The notes below the pieces were generated by a model, which was not told the DNA's origin, made no database searches, and worked only from the letters and a program-made list of their open reading frames with translations. Below, one piece after another: positions 10,480 to 21,490 of a DNA stretch of 34,999 nt. Source of the stretch: Perkinsus marinus ATCC 50983 (Eukaryota; Perkinsozoa; Perkinsida; Perkinsidae). The position numbers and the translations under genes were made by a program. Numbering within the stretch: position 1 is the stretch's first letter; each line of letters starts with the position of its first letter. Where the stretch lies: assembly GCF_000006405.1 (NCBI RefSeq), contig NW_003206671.1, positions 202,205-237,203 on the forward strand, written 5' to 3'.

Positions 10480-11886
10480 GGGGTTGTTGTAGACGTGGAA
10501 TTCATTATAAGCAAAGCATCCGTACACGGACTGATTTTTTTCGATGCTAATATAGTTCACTTGCGTTGTTATATAAGGAGAGCTCTGATGGTGGGGCCAC
10601 AGTGATGCTTTTCATCAAGTATTCCATAGATACGAGTAGTCACCTGGTGGAGCCACAAGGGGATATATATGCACACGTATACTCTTCGTTCGAAACAACT
10701 ACTCCCGAGCATATGGTGTCACCACTTTAGACGCAGCTACGGATAGGCCCATGAGATTGCACATTCAGCGTTGTTAATTCTCAATGAACTGTTACCGTAC
10801 TCCCACGCTAAGTGCCACATACAGGGCGATCGGATGCGAGCGAGGGTGGACACTTGTCTTCATATCGATGTATTCGATTCGTCGTTTCCAGATACCACAC
10901 GTTTGATCCCAACGTCGAACCTCAACAATCTCGTCTGCACTACCGCAGTTGCCCCCACATCGTCGGAGGCCTTATTGCAGGGGAAAGAGGGCGAAGGAAA
11001 TTCAACCCCGTGGAGACACTCAGGTCTGTGCGACCTCTCTCCGTCGTGTAGCATATACTGAGCCTCAGGTTCGCTCGTCCTTCCGATCATACTCCTAGCC
11101 TGGCAGAACCATGCTTTGGGAGAGATGTACGTTGACTAAGTCCCCTATTGATGCGATCAAATTCTTAAGCTCTCATATTTTTTAACGTACTCCGACCTTT
11201 CTAGTTTAACACGTATTCATGTCAGTTAGGGAGTATCTCTCAATCTGCAGTATCGTGGTGAACACCATTCTATCGGACTCGCTGAAATCACTCGGCTCTC
11301 CTGCAGTGACGAGCTACCTGTTCAGGTCCTGGCCTCATTGCGGCCACATCAGTACCAGTCAACCCTGGTTGGCTCAGTAGCCGAAGGTCGCAGAGTGAGA
11401 CGTGGCGCAAGAATGGAAGACAGACTTATTCACGTCGAAGAGGACGCGCGGCTCGGGAGAAGGAGAACGCCACGGGTTGGTGGAACATTCTGTCGTTAGT
11501 TAGCACTAGGGACTCTTAGGCTACCTCACGACTCGCTCGCCATTTTCGCCGATCGACCTCGTACTGCCGTACGACAGAACACCGATGGAAGGACCAGATT
11601 GAGAACATAATTGGGTACGTTCTTTCCTGATTGGGAGTATTAATGGTCATACGTTCCTCAGATATGCTGATCGTTGGGCCACGTCTAACACTGAGTACGG
11701 AAATCGTTGTTATGCTGTTCGTGCTTACAACACACTCAAACTCCCTTGAATTCACTACATGTCTACCGCCACTCAAACTCGATGGAATATAGACGCCTTC
11801 TCTGAAGTTTGAGTTCAGTCGTTCACGCAAAACCAATTATCATTTTGGAGAAACGTTATTGAACAATTACGTTGTGGGAGTTGGTA
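10480..11886. other. Intergenic region between convergent genes, no supported gene
   Basis: This 1.4 kb lies between the Whirly-like stop (+) and the NOP4 stop (-). Several frames stay open for 70-106 codons (for example 10771-11061 plus and 11516-11836 minus), but none has a recognisable motif or splice pattern. Two short related words, GGTGGGGCCACAGTG at 10590 and GGTGGAGCCACAAGG at 10646, lie 56 bp apart. Confidence 0.5.
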
Positions 11887-14364
11887 TTACTCCTGGGACC
11901 GACGAACCTTAGACAGGTACCGTTGCTCTGCTTCCAACAGTTTATCGGCCTCTCTCTTCTTGCCGGAGCGTCGGCGAACTCTTGATGGGAACTCTGCATC
12001 TGCCAAACACCTTATCACTTCATCACAATCTGGCGGACACTACTCTCAGTATTCTCCTGCCGAGAATTAGCGACTGCTTGGGCGAGCCTTTCGAGCTCAT
12101 CTCGATCCTCAGCTAGGTCCGAGGAGAGCACCTGAGCAAGGGACGCAGAATGACCCCACCGTGAATTTCGCTCCGACTACCTTCTTCGTTTTCTCATCCT
12201 TCTCCTCTCTACGCCGGGCTCGACGTCTGGCCGCTGGCCCTAGCTTCTTGCGAGGTGACCCGCTACCGGTTGGGGTCGCGCTCGTCTCCTCGACGGCCTT
12301 GACAGGCTCAACCTAAATGTGGCACGTCAAACCAACATTTCCAAAGACGAAGGTTCACGAGCTTTACGAATCGTGCAGAACACCACAGCCGCGCCCTATG
12401 ACCTTCTCAGCGACCTCGTCACTGGTATCAGCTGCTACCATCTCTTCCGCTCTTCTGCGCCTAGCCGCTCTCTGCCGAGCTCCTCTCCCTCCCTTATGAG
12501 ACTTCTCGATATCCTTCTGAACCTCCTGAATCATCACATGCTGTCGCGTCCCATCTCAACGAGTAACCGACCGTCTCTTTCTTCTTCTCTATCTGCTTCT
12601 TCTTAGACTGCTGCAGCTGTTTTAAGGCTCGCTTATCCTCGATGGCGAACTCGACTATAGGCCGACGGTCGGAGTCCAAGTATCTAGTGCCCGAAGAGTT
12701 CAGTGCTACATCACGTTCAAGGACGAGAAAGCCAAAAAAACTATTCTATCTACGACTACATCACAAACCGTCGGCCCCTGGGTTATACTTGTTATTGTTA
12801 TTCATCATCCTCAGGCACTTCAAAGCAACTTGGTTGTTCCTGAAGTCCGCGAAGGCAAATCCTTTGCAGCGTTTAGTGGTGGCTCCCTCCTCTCCACCAG
12901 GTATCGGCACCCTTCTCTCTTCATCGACCAATACATTGACCTTCATCCACAGCAGCAGTGTAACGGCAATCCGCACTTGTAAACTACCTTAACCGAATGC
13001 CTAGTACTCGCCTTCACCTTAGCATCCTTGAGAGCCTCGTCAATGGCCTGCTTGAGAGACTGCTTAGTCGTATGAACGGCCAAATTCCGAATAGACAGGC
13101 GCAACGGGTTGATGACGAAGTTGGTATTATTGTACATCTTATACCTAGCAATAATTATCACTGCAGAGNNNNNNNNNNNNNNNNNNNNNNNNNNNNNNNN
13201 NNNNNNNNNNNNNNNNNNNNNNNNNNNNNNNNNNNNNNNNNNNNNNNNNNNNNNNNNNNNNNNNNNNNACTTCGTCGCCGTCAGCATTCAACTGCTCTGT
13301 CAACGATGTGACAACATCGGGTATCGTACACGTGAAAGGGAGGTTGCGAATCTGAGTAGAGAAAAAGTGACAGCAGAAGGAAAGTGAGGACTTTCTCAAT
13401 GCGTCGCCTCTCGAAATCACGACAGTTCGTCACATGGTACCCTTATTACAAACAAGGTCCGGCCTTCATCCAAATCGAAACCGCATTTTCGCTTCGCCTT
13501 GGAGCTCGAGGGCTCCTCGTCCTCCTCCTCGCTGTCAGATTCCTCAGACTCCTCTCCAGCATCACTATTATCATCGTCAGACTACAGACAACGCGCATTT
13601 ATCTACACTGTATCGAAGAGCAGTGGACTACATCCTGTGGCTCTTCTTTCATTTCCTCTTCCACTTCTTCTTTTTCCTCCTCTTTCTTCGCCTCCTCTAC
13701 CTCTTTTTGACGCCTCTCACGCTTTTTCTTGGCGTAGGTTCGGGTGTCCACACTAAGATCCACGGCCACCTGAAACACATTTGCCGACAACCGATAAATG
13801 AGTGAGCCACGCTGCACTCTTAGGGTTGGGAGTAAGAACTTGAAGGACCGGTTTTAACCTCAAACGCTGGCAGATACGCAATTTTACCCTCTCCAGCATT
13901 GAGAGTCCAATCCGCGAAGCTCAGAGCAACCGTAGGCGCTCCAACACGATAAACTTTCCCGTTCGATAGTCCCCGCTGAGTTACTACCTGCCTTCCTCGG
14001 ACCTTGAGCCCTTGCGAAGAGCTGCTAGCGGCAACTGCCTTGTCTGCTTCCTTTCGAGTTGAGAATTGAACGAAGGCGAACCCACTGATAAAAATAAAGC
14101 TCTCATATGAAGCTCCGACCGTCCCATAGTACCCATGGGGAAAAGGCCAGTTCGGTTTGTTGTGTGGCTTCTCACCGAGGACGACTTCCTCGATCTTGCC
14201 AAATCGAGACATAGCCCTGAGGGTTAAACAGATGTCATCCCAAAAAGAGGAGGCGTCTCTTACTTCTGCAGATCGGGCTTCATCGCCCTGTAGGAAAGAT
14301 TTCGGACGATGACGCGGCCCTCCTTGGTGTGCTGCATCGCGGAGGTAGCTGATCCCTCGACCAT
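11887..14364 (-). CDS. NOP4: NOP4/RBM28-type nucleolar RNA-binding protein (multi-RRM)
   Basis: NOP4 in yeast and RBM28 in animals are nucleolar multi-RRM proteins needed for large ribosomal subunit assembly. The start ATG at 14364 follows an in-frame TAG. Exon 1 (14364-14264) gives RVIVRNLSYRAMKPDLQK, an RNP2 strand. The next exons give AMSRFGKIEEVVLGEKP and GFAFVQFSTRKEADKAV (RNP1), then VAVDLSVDTRTYAKKKRERR. A Lys/Glu-rich linker and an acidic Ser/Glu stretch follow. A second RRM starts RNLPFTCTIPDVV and is interrupted by the assembly gap. A further RRM reads LRLSIRNLAVHTTKQ, then KRCKGFAFADFRNNQVALKC. It is followed by RRPIVEFAIEDKRALKQL, a hallmark of this family. The C-terminus is very basic (KLGPAARRRARRREEK) and ends SKVRRSQE before TAA. 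Exon borders below 12480 are approximate. Confidence 0.88.
13169..13268. other. Assembly gap (100 N)
   Basis: A run of exactly 100 N, the conventional size for a gap of unknown length, falls inside the NOP4-like gene. It removes the RNP1 half of one RRM and any intron there. Confidence 0.98.
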
Positions 14365-14756
14365 CGTTATAAGCAAAGCCTAACTGAATGATAGTGATGT
14401 TCCGAGTGATCAATATAGAGCACCGCTGCTGAGTTAACCAGGAAGTTCACAAGGTCACGCTGATCGTTGTGCCGGGAGGATTTACGAAAGGAGTGGTATG
14501 GGACATACCAATGTGACTTGTGCATCTTGTAATTCTTGTTATTCCCTTATGGGGGAAATTCGACTGTGCTGGATGAGTCGCCGTAGACTTAACCATGGAC
14601 GGGTAATCAGCTAGCTTTCGTAGCCTCTGCTTAGTGGTCTGCCTTCTGAGACATGCGGTCACCAACGCGTACCCGGGCTGATCGGATGAGGTCGGACCGA
14701 CCAAGGCTTCCCACGTTAGGCCAACATCTCATGCGTTGCTTCCAGTCGGTATACTA
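14365..14756. promoter_or_regulatory. Divergent promoter region between NOP4-like and FHA-like genes
   Basis: This 392 bp separates the two start codons and should carry both promoters. No specific element was recognised. A minus-strand frame at 14447-14704 is open but has no protein signal. Confidence 0.4.
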
Positions 14757-15174
14757 ATGTCGGTCTCGTCCGGAGCCCAACCGAGTGTTCAAGGCCCTGT
14801 GGCTGTGGGAGACCTCTTGAGTGAAGCTTCGAAAAGATTCGAACAAGAGTTTCTTCAGCGGCCTGATGCATTCAGTGTCGCTCCAGCTTCCATACCACTC
14901 CTTGGTGAGATCGAGTTAACGACCTACCGTCTTAGAATCAACTACATGAGGCTAAAAGTCATCAACATTACTGGACATCATGATATGAACCATAACAGCC
15001 TTTTCCTCACTAGGTACCAGTGCAGTTCATGAGAACATTTCTGTGAGCATCGCCGTAGATCGATACACTGTAGTTGTTGGACGATCGAGCCAAGACAGCT
15101 CCGAGGTGCTACTGCGAAGGAGGTGTGCGTCTCATATATCTTCCCGTCGCGCAGTGTTCTCTCATCTGGAATAG
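14757..15174 (+). CDS. Probable FHA-domain protein, 3' end unresolved
   Basis: FHA domains bind phosphothreonine peptides in nuclear signalling proteins. Exon 1 (14757-14904) encodes MSVSSGAQPSVQGPVAVGDL, then SEASKRFEQEFLQRPDAFS. A GTGAGA donor joins in phase to an exon starting at 15014. That exon reads ENISVSIAVDRYTVVVGRSS, then SHISSRRAVF; the VxxGRS and ISxRRAxF pair is the usual FHA core. The frame ends at TAG 15172-15174, probably beyond a missed donor, because an FHA domain needs about 40 more residues. Further open pieces occur at 15224-15330 (an acidic tail ending RGWDW) and at 15958-16083 (a helical stretch with ALEVAMAALLQRLFP). I could not join them in a consistent way. The family resemblance is limited to the core motifs. 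Confidence 0.45.
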
Positions 15175-16596
15175 TGCTCTGTTACAGAATACAGTATTGA
15201 AAGGTTTGATCGTCAGGTTAGAGTTATATCAACGTCATGTGCGAAGGCGTGTGTCTTTACTCTGCCTTCTATTGAGGAGGGGGAGGGTGATGAGACCGCA
15301 ACAGATGTGCGCGGTTGGGACTGGTAGTAAGGGCAATCGACTCACATTCCCTTCGCAGACTTAACAGACACTTGTCGAGATTTTTGGACCCTGAGAAATG
15401 TGCGCCTGGTGGCTCTTACTTGTGCTCGAAACCAAGGCGATCTCGCGGACAGTAAAAACAGTTTCGTAATAAGTGCGGTACTCGTCAATTAGTAGGATCG
15501 GTCTTGACTAGCGCCTCGGCTCGTCGTTATCCGGTCATTCATGATGTTCCTACAGGAGCAACATCATCCGGAGTCTCGTTCAAGAATTAAGGCAGCTGAG
15601 TGGTATCGATATATCAGGCTTCACTGCTGTTGTGCATAGTAAGACATGGGTCAGGCCATGGAGACAACTCTACTGCTGCGTTTTGTGCCCTATAAGAACA
15701 AGCACTAGTTTATCGCGCTTAGCACTATGACATTAGGAAGCGGCCAAATCTTGGTAGAAATGGTCATGTAAATTCGGGTACCTGTTGAGTCTGTCCGTGG
15801 ACCACGCCAATTAATTCATCGCTCGTGTGTGGATGCTTACGACACTAGCGCCGGGTCTCGCCTACTGTTTAGTTCAACATAGTCAGCAGTTGATCTCCAT
15901 TGTGTGCCCCTTACCCTTGGCTCACCGTGCAGGTACTATCCCGTCCCACCAATCAATGAACAGCTCAGCGGCACTAGAGGTTGCCATGGCGGCTCTTCTT
16001 CAGCGATTATTCCCTCAGAGCTTCTGCACAGTTAGCCAAATGGATATGATACTTGCCTGTCGCCGAGCTGATCAGAAGTACTGATGAGAATCGACTTTGC
16101 CGTTCGGTGCATGCAAACGCTATTCCTTCCCTCTTCGCCTGTTTCAGCTGATGTACACCGTGCACAAGTCAACTGTGTGCTGTCTCCGCGACTGATGTAT
16201 TCCATCAACTGTATCTATATCAATGTATGAATAGAATATATAGAACATCTACAATGGGTATGTTTATAACACTCAATAATACCCAACATAATAGTAGGAA
16301 TGATACCAAAATTTGATTTAATTATAGATAGATTTATATGCTACTATATAGCAGGCATTTCAGTGCTAGCTGAGGGCTAAATCGTCTCCACAGTCTGTGC
16401 TGCAACTATTCTCAGAGAGCGATGCTATTCATAACTGAGCCATGCTCATCAGGTGTTCAGACGTGGGTTCGAACGCTTTCACATCATCTGCCCTCGAACA
16501 GCTCACTTGCACCTTCTCGAGACAAATGCACGCTATTCACGCTGATGCTGGAGATGTAGTGCATTGGGGATGCGTATTCGAGTAGATATAGCACAG
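15175..16596. other. Possible further exons, then AT-rich spacer
   Basis: The first 900 bp may hold more exons of the FHA-like gene; the best candidate is 15958-16083, ending in TGA. From about 16196 to 16352 the DNA is strongly AT-rich, unlike its surroundings. It contains a 7 bp inverted repeat, TGGGTAT...ATACCCA. No gene was recognised after 16084. Confidence 0.35.
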
Positions 16597-16980
16597 TCAT
16601 CGATGGAATCGATGGAATTGGAATTTATCTTTACCATGGAGAGCATCATATTGCACGGTCTCATACTCTTTATGTAACACATAATTTTCAGTCATTATAC
16701 TGAGCGAATTTCTAAGGTGAGTTTCTATCTCGCATGAAGTGACTTCTGAATCCAATCGGACTTCGCCGATTTTGAGCGTAACGTATTGGTTCATAGTCAG
16801 ATGCGGATATTCGACTTCATCGCCTTCCCATCCCAGCCGACCATCCGACTGCTCCTTATTGTACCACTCGTCTCTCAGGAGTCTCCGCACCTCCCGCTCG
16901 AGTAGGTTGGGACACTGTAGTTCACAAGTCGGGGAGACCGATGGAACTTCAGTAGCATATGATGCATCCTTCCACAGCAA
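16597..16980 (-). CDS. Unrecognised acidic protein, possible last exon
   Basis: A single open frame of 127 codons reads PNLLEREVRRLLRDEWYN, then EGDEVEYPHLTMNQYVTLKI and HRFHR before the stop. Composition is protein-like: charged, with alternating hydrophobic residues. It shows no motif I can name. The first codons lack a clear ATG, so it may be the 3' exon of a spliced gene with upstream exons near 17000-17200. It could also be a chance frame. Confidence 0.3.
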   Translation of the reverse strand: MLWKDASYATEVPSVSPTCELQCPNLLEREVRRLLRDEWYNKEQSDGRLGWEGDEVEYPHLTMNQYVTLKIGEVRLDSEVTSCEIETHLRNSLSIMTENYVLHKEYETVQYDALHGKDKFQFHRFHR

Positions 16981-17232
16981 CGATATTGTTTAGAAATGGT
17001 ATATTCGTGCTCGAAAATGTATGCAACCACTTTGGTTTCACTTCGTTTCTTGTATCATTTCATTTTCTCTCATGGTGTCGAATATCCTTGGACAGTTTTG
17101 AATACATGTTCGTTTCCCCTAGTAGTTATAGAAATTTATATAGGAGTTAGGGTAGAGGTGTACAGGAGCTGACATGAATTTCCCAGAATTTCCTCAAAAT
17201 TTTCGGATTGTCGCCGACACATGCAGTTGACC

Positions 17233-17878
17233 ATGGCGAATTTTTTCGCGCTGACTTTCGAAAATTCTTCTGCTACTATGGATCCGTTCGTTTTGCCCTT
17301 CAGTCGTTGGCAGGATTCTCCCACTGAGGATGAACTAGCGATATCGGCTGCGCAACTGATGGGTCGTCCATCTCTGAGAGATATTGCGATTGAAGACGTG
17401 GACCGAGCGTCACTAGATGACAGGCAACGCAAAGCTGTTATGGGTAGGTGTGCAATCGGGCTCGGAAGAAGATCAGAAAGGGGCTACTCTCAGGCGTTGT
17501 ATTAGAAGCCAACCGAGTGAATCAGCTGGTGTCGATGCAACGATCATGTACGGCTGAGGACCTTGGTGCTCTGTTGAACTCGGACAGGCTGGCCAACGAT
17601 GAATGTGAGTCGTGCTGGAGAATGGCGTGGTCTTTCGTCTCGCATGCTACCGAGGCGAAGTATGATCAGCTTCATTGCTCCTTTATCGACCACAAGTTAG
17701 TGAGCGGTGCATTCCGCCAAGGCTGGGCGGTCTCCGCGTTCGTGTTTTGCTGGACTTATGGTGATTTAGTCGTCATATCACTGCTGATGTATTTCTTGTT
17801 TTCTAATATCTTGTTTAGGTCACCGACTTCTTTCGGCGATTCGGTTCCTTCCGGGCATCTTTGGATGCCGACGAGTAA
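17233..17878 (+). CDS. Unrecognised conserved-looking 168-residue protein
   Basis: Three exons, 17233-17443, 17494-17729 and 17819-17878, join with matching phases into 168 codons plus TAA. The protein begins MANFFALTFENSSATMDPF and contains DELAISAAQLMGRPSLRDIA, DDRQRKAVMGVVLEANRVN, SCWRMAWSFVSHATEAKYD and AFRQGWAVTDFFRRFG. It looks soluble and mostly helical, with no signal peptide or membrane segment. An ATG four codons earlier (17221) is also in frame. After the last acceptor a second frame stays open from 17820 to 18051 and reads VGVCGPYLVKFSQEYNC, so the 3' end could be alternative. No family was recognised. Confidence 0.55.
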
Positions 17879-18324
17879 ACGGCAGCTACCAGAGTCCGTC
17901 GAGCTTCGCTGCTATCGCCATCGCTGATGTTGGAGTGTGCGGTCCGTATCTTGTCAAGTTCTCCCAAGAGTACAACTGCACAATTAATGTGCTCACTCCT
18001 GCCGATGGTGCTTACTCTAGTTATCTCAAGTTCATGGCACCTCAGCAGTGAATATGACCGCGTCACTCGTTGCCAATCACTTTTCATGCTGGTACAGTGT
18101 TGAGTCAGAGGTGGTTCCACACAGTAGTTCCAGCCGAGCATAGGGCTTATGTTCCTGGAATGGGTGTATTTGTACTGGACATAACATACAGCGAAGCATG
18201 GTTTTTGCTGATCGCAGCATTTTCCCTAATTTCTGTCCCGTCTCGTTATAAGCGTGGGGAGACAGCAACACAAAGAAGCTTGTCAGGGGTCTCCTACGTC
18301 CCTTGGTAGTTTTCGTTTCTTGCT
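17879..18324. other. Spacer upstream of the DGAT2 pair
   Basis: This 446 bp contains the open stretch to 18051 mentioned for the preceding gene, and should include the promoter of the first DGAT2 copy. No separate gene was recognised. Confidence 0.4.
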
Positions 18325-19421
18325 ATGGAACTGAGAACTGGTGTATATTCCCAACCATTGCTCGCTCTCGGCTTATTCATTCTGCCTTTGGTTGTGCGCG
18401 GCCTTGGATTCGGGCAGATCCTCTTGGGACTTTTCCTGGCTTACTTGGTTTACTTCTTCGATTCCTCACAATACGAGCCCGGCAGAAGGTAACTCGTAGG
18501 GAATCTTAGGTCCAGCTCTGCGAGATACGAAATAGGTCAGATTGCAGTCATTCTCGGTTCCAGGTACCATCCGCGAATCTACAACTGGATTCGCAACGCG
18601 GATGCACGCATGCTCAGTGGCTATTTCCAGAAAGTGTCACTCAATTACGAAGACTTCGGGGCTATCGAGAAGCAGCCTCAAGTGATCTATTCTATCCAAC
18701 CGCACGGAGTTATGTCATTCTGCCCACCTATGCTCTTCATGAACGCTCCGCAGAAAACCTGCGGCCTTGGTGCTTCTGTGTGCTTCAAGTTCCCTATCAT
18801 GCGGGAGATGTATCTCTGGATGGGCGTCATCGATGCTGGTCGTCGCACGTGCATGAAGGCACTCAAAGAAGGCTACAGCTTGTCGATCGTCCTTGGTGGT
18901 ACGAAGGAACAGTTGATACCCTACTCGCCTACTCATGATACTATTGTATGCAAGTCTAGGAGAGGCTTCATCTACTTGGCTAGGGATGCTGGCAAGATAC
19001 CCATCGTGCCATGCTATTGCTTTGGAGAGCAGATTGCTTACGGTAAGTCATCGCTCGCACAACTGTAACCTCATCAATGAGCACCCGTGCCGCGTTCCCG
19101 TGATTGTTTCTCTTCAGAGACTAGTAACTTCATGCTCTCTACGCGCCAGTGGCTTCAGCAGCACCTGGGTTTGGGTCTACCTCTGCCCAAGTCGTGGCGT
19201 CCCAAGCACTTGAAGGACTTCGCACTGGTGGTCGGCAAACCCATTGAATGGGAGGAAGATGACACAGTAACGACCATGCACGACAAGTAAAATCGTCCTC
19301 CCTCACGCTGAGAATGTCCAGTCGTACTTGCATCAGGTACGTCAGTGCTATCCGTGATTTATTCTACGATAATAAGAGCAAATACCCCGAGTACGAGAAA
19401 CGCGAGCTTGTCATCGAGTGA
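18325..19421 (+). CDS. DGAT2: DGAT2-family acyltransferase, copy A
   Basis: DGAT2 enzymes attach an acyl-CoA chain to diacylglycerol (or monoacylglycerol or related alcohols) at the ER, making storage lipid. Exons 18325-18488, 18564-19042, 19118-19286 and 19337-19421 join in frame. The N-terminus has a hydrophobic hairpin (LALGLFILPLVVRGLGFG and ILLGLFLAYLVYFFDSS), as in the family. The signature reads IYSIQPHGVMSF here, with Gln in place of the first His of HPHG. Later motifs are GVIDAGRRTCMKAL, VLGGTKEQL and SRRGFIYLARDAGKIPIVP, then CYCFGEQ. The protein ends YPEYEKRELVIE. Copy B starts 134 bp downstream with the same four-exon structure, so the two arose by tandem duplication. Which alcohol is acylated cannot be told from sequence. 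Confidence 0.9.
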
Positions 19422-19554
19422 GCCTCCAGTGACAATCGCGGTATTCAGTTCCTTCACATTTCCTCAGCAGTTCTGCTATTCGAGCTAGACTTGTGTTTTT
19501 CAGTGATTAATTCTCGTGAGTTTGGATTCATGCAGGTTTTCACTCCTTCTCTTA

Positions 19555-20629
19555 ATGGCTTTTCCCTTACATATTCGTTCCCAGCAAGATGCTCTTGCCC
19601 TAGCGCTGTTCCTGGCTCCAACTCTGTTCAAGGGAGTAGGATTCTGGCAACTTGCATGCGGTCTTCTGCTCTCCTACTCGGTGTACCTTATGGATTCTTC
19701 CCAGTACGAACCCCACTGCAGGTAGGTCCTTGCGTAATTGCTGTTGTTATTAGATTGCGCTCGTTCTGTAGATACAACTCGAAGGTGTTCGAATATTGCC
19801 GCTCTTCCTATACCAAGATGCTCAAGAGGTTTGCCGATAATGTTGCCCTCGTGTACGAAGATGAGAGCGCACTCAAGCAGTGTGCGCAAGTGATCTATTC
19901 GATACACCCTCACGGTGTCATGTCCTTCTGCCATCCATATCTATTTTTCAACTGTCCCCATGCAACCTGTGGCCTGAGCGCTTCAGCCTGTTTCAAGTGT
20001 CCACTTATGAGGGAACTCTGGCTTGCACTCGGTGTCATTGACGCTGGACGTGCTACATGCATGAGAGCCTTGCAGCAAGGGTACAGTCTCACTCTAGTGC
20101 TTGGTGGTACGAAGGAACAGTTGATACCCTACTCGCCTACTCATGATACTATTGTATGCAAGTCTAGGAGAGGCTTCATCTACTTGGCTAGGGATGCTGG
20201 CAAGATACCCATCGTGCCATGCTATTGCTTTGGGGAGCAAATCACGTATGGTAAGCCCCTCAGGCAGTCACGACTTCGATACAGCGATGCTCACATTTCA
20301 GAGACAAGTGACTTCATGCTTCCTCTCCGTCAGTGGCTGCAGCATAACCTCGGCTTGGGCATGCCGCTCCCTAAGTCGCTTCGTCCGAAGCATTTGAAGG
20401 ATTTCGTAGTCGTTGTTGGCGCCCCTTTAACATGGGGAGAAGATGACACTGTGGAAACCATGCATGCTAAGTGAGTGGAGCAGCACACAGGAAATTCAGC
20501 CTGATTCTGTGTCCCTGTCGAAGTGCACTCTGGTCGCCCTGCAGGTATGTCTCGGCGGTTCGTGATCTCTTCTACAAGAATCGTGAGAGATACCCAGACT
20601 ACGCTAAAAGAGAGCTTGTCATTCAGTGA
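19555..20629 (+). CDS. DGAT2: DGAT2-family acyltransferase, copy B
   Basis: Second member of the tandem pair. Exons are 19555-19721, 19772-20250, 20302-20470 and 20545-20629. Intron phases match copy A, and exons 2, 3 and 4 have the same lengths (479, 169 and 85 nt). The N-terminal hydrophobic hairpin is ALALALFLAPTLFKGVGFW and LACGLLLSYSVYLMDSS. The catalytic motif is the canonical form, IYSIHPHGVMSF. It continues GVIDAGRATCMRAL, VLGGTKEQL, RRGFIYLARDAGKIPIVP and FGEQITYG, and ends AKRELVIQ before TGA. From 20100 to 20233 it is base-for-base identical to copy A, while the flanking exon sequence differs at many sites. Role as for copy A: an ER acyltransferase making neutral lipid or a related ester. 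Confidence 0.9.
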
Positions 20630-21015
20630 TCGTTTGTGAATGATTGTTCCTTTTCTGTTCGTTCGACAGGGTTCTGTATTCAATTACTAGTACAGTTCCC
20701 TCCGCGATAATAAAACAGAACCGCGAGGATCATTGCGTCTCGCTCACTGAGTCGCATAGAAGCCTTCTTGAGTATCTCGTTTTGGTCATTTCAATGCATT
20801 GCTAATACGCCCAGGTCTTAGGCTTAGATCTCACCAGGCTCTCATGACATGTTTCGGGGGTTCCAGTTTGATGTAGTGCGAAAGCGATGCCTCGCCGAAC
20901 GTCACTGTTCATGTCTGAGAGCAGATAAGCCCACATTATTGTATCACTCGAAAAGGCTCTTTTTGGGACGCTGAGGAGTCTTCGAGAGAGATGGTGATGT
21001 ATCGTTTTCTCTGAA
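20630..21015. other. Spacer downstream of DGAT2 copy B
   Basis: This 386 bp shows no gene. It contains a possible poly(A) region near 20710 (AATAAAAC) and the first copy of a repeat of about 31 bp at 20929-20959. Confidence 0.4.
20929..20959 (+). repeat. Direct repeat of about 31 bp, copy 1
   Basis: GCCCACATTATTGTATCACT plus CG is identical at 21491-21512. The next nine bases (AAAAGGCTC here, GAAGGGCTC there) differ at two sites. The flanks are unrelated. Confidence 0.75.
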
Positions 21016-21297
21016 ATGAGATCGATCGAACCTATCAGGAACGGCTGTAAGCCTTACTATGACTATGACGATGTTAATGATAGACTCAGTCTGTGAGTAC
21101 CAATGAGTTTTCGTGTACAGACTCGACGATCCAGAGTTCTGTCGAGATATTCATGTTGGCTGCTACGAGGAGTACGCGGTGAGCAGTATATCGCACTGCC
21201 TCGCTAATATCGCTAATTCTCTATCGCTAATACCAAGACTGAGAGCACCACATCACTGCGCTGTGTTAATTTGGGAGACACTGATAGGCCTAAATGA
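21016..21297 (+). CDS. Small acidic protein, 64 residues, unrecognised
   Basis: Exons 21016-21092, 21121-21178 and 21238-21297 join with correct phase to 64 codons plus TGA. The protein starts MRSIEPIRNGCKPYYDYDDV and continues LSLLDDPEFCRDIHVGCYEE, then LRCVNLGDTDRPK. It has five Cys and many Asp/Glu residues, and no signal peptide. The introns are 28 nt and 59 nt, and the first is unusually short. It could also be the 5' part of a longer gene with exons beyond 21340. No family was recognised. Confidence 0.4.
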
Positions 21298-21490
21298 GGA
21301 GCGACTACTGTTAACGTATGGGGCTGGGATTCATAAAGGTCGGCTTCAAGAGATCTCATCCTGGTTCACGTTTCTGAAGGATCTTGCTGTTTACACTCGT
21401 TCCACTTCATCGCTGCGAATTGTAACTGCTGGCACGAGCTTGAAGCAGTACGCAGCCCGACGCAGTTGAGCAAGACGCGCCCGTCTTGAT

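Noticed and set aside
13820-13990. Open frame in the NOP4-like gene reading VALSFADWTLNAGEG
   Set aside because: Splicing GRQ directly to VAVDLSVDTRTYAKKK gives the canonical RRM end, so this stretch is better read as intron.
16440-16500. tRNA candidate around GGGTTCGAACGC
   Set aside because: The base closing the T loop is not C, and no anticodon or acceptor stem could be formed.
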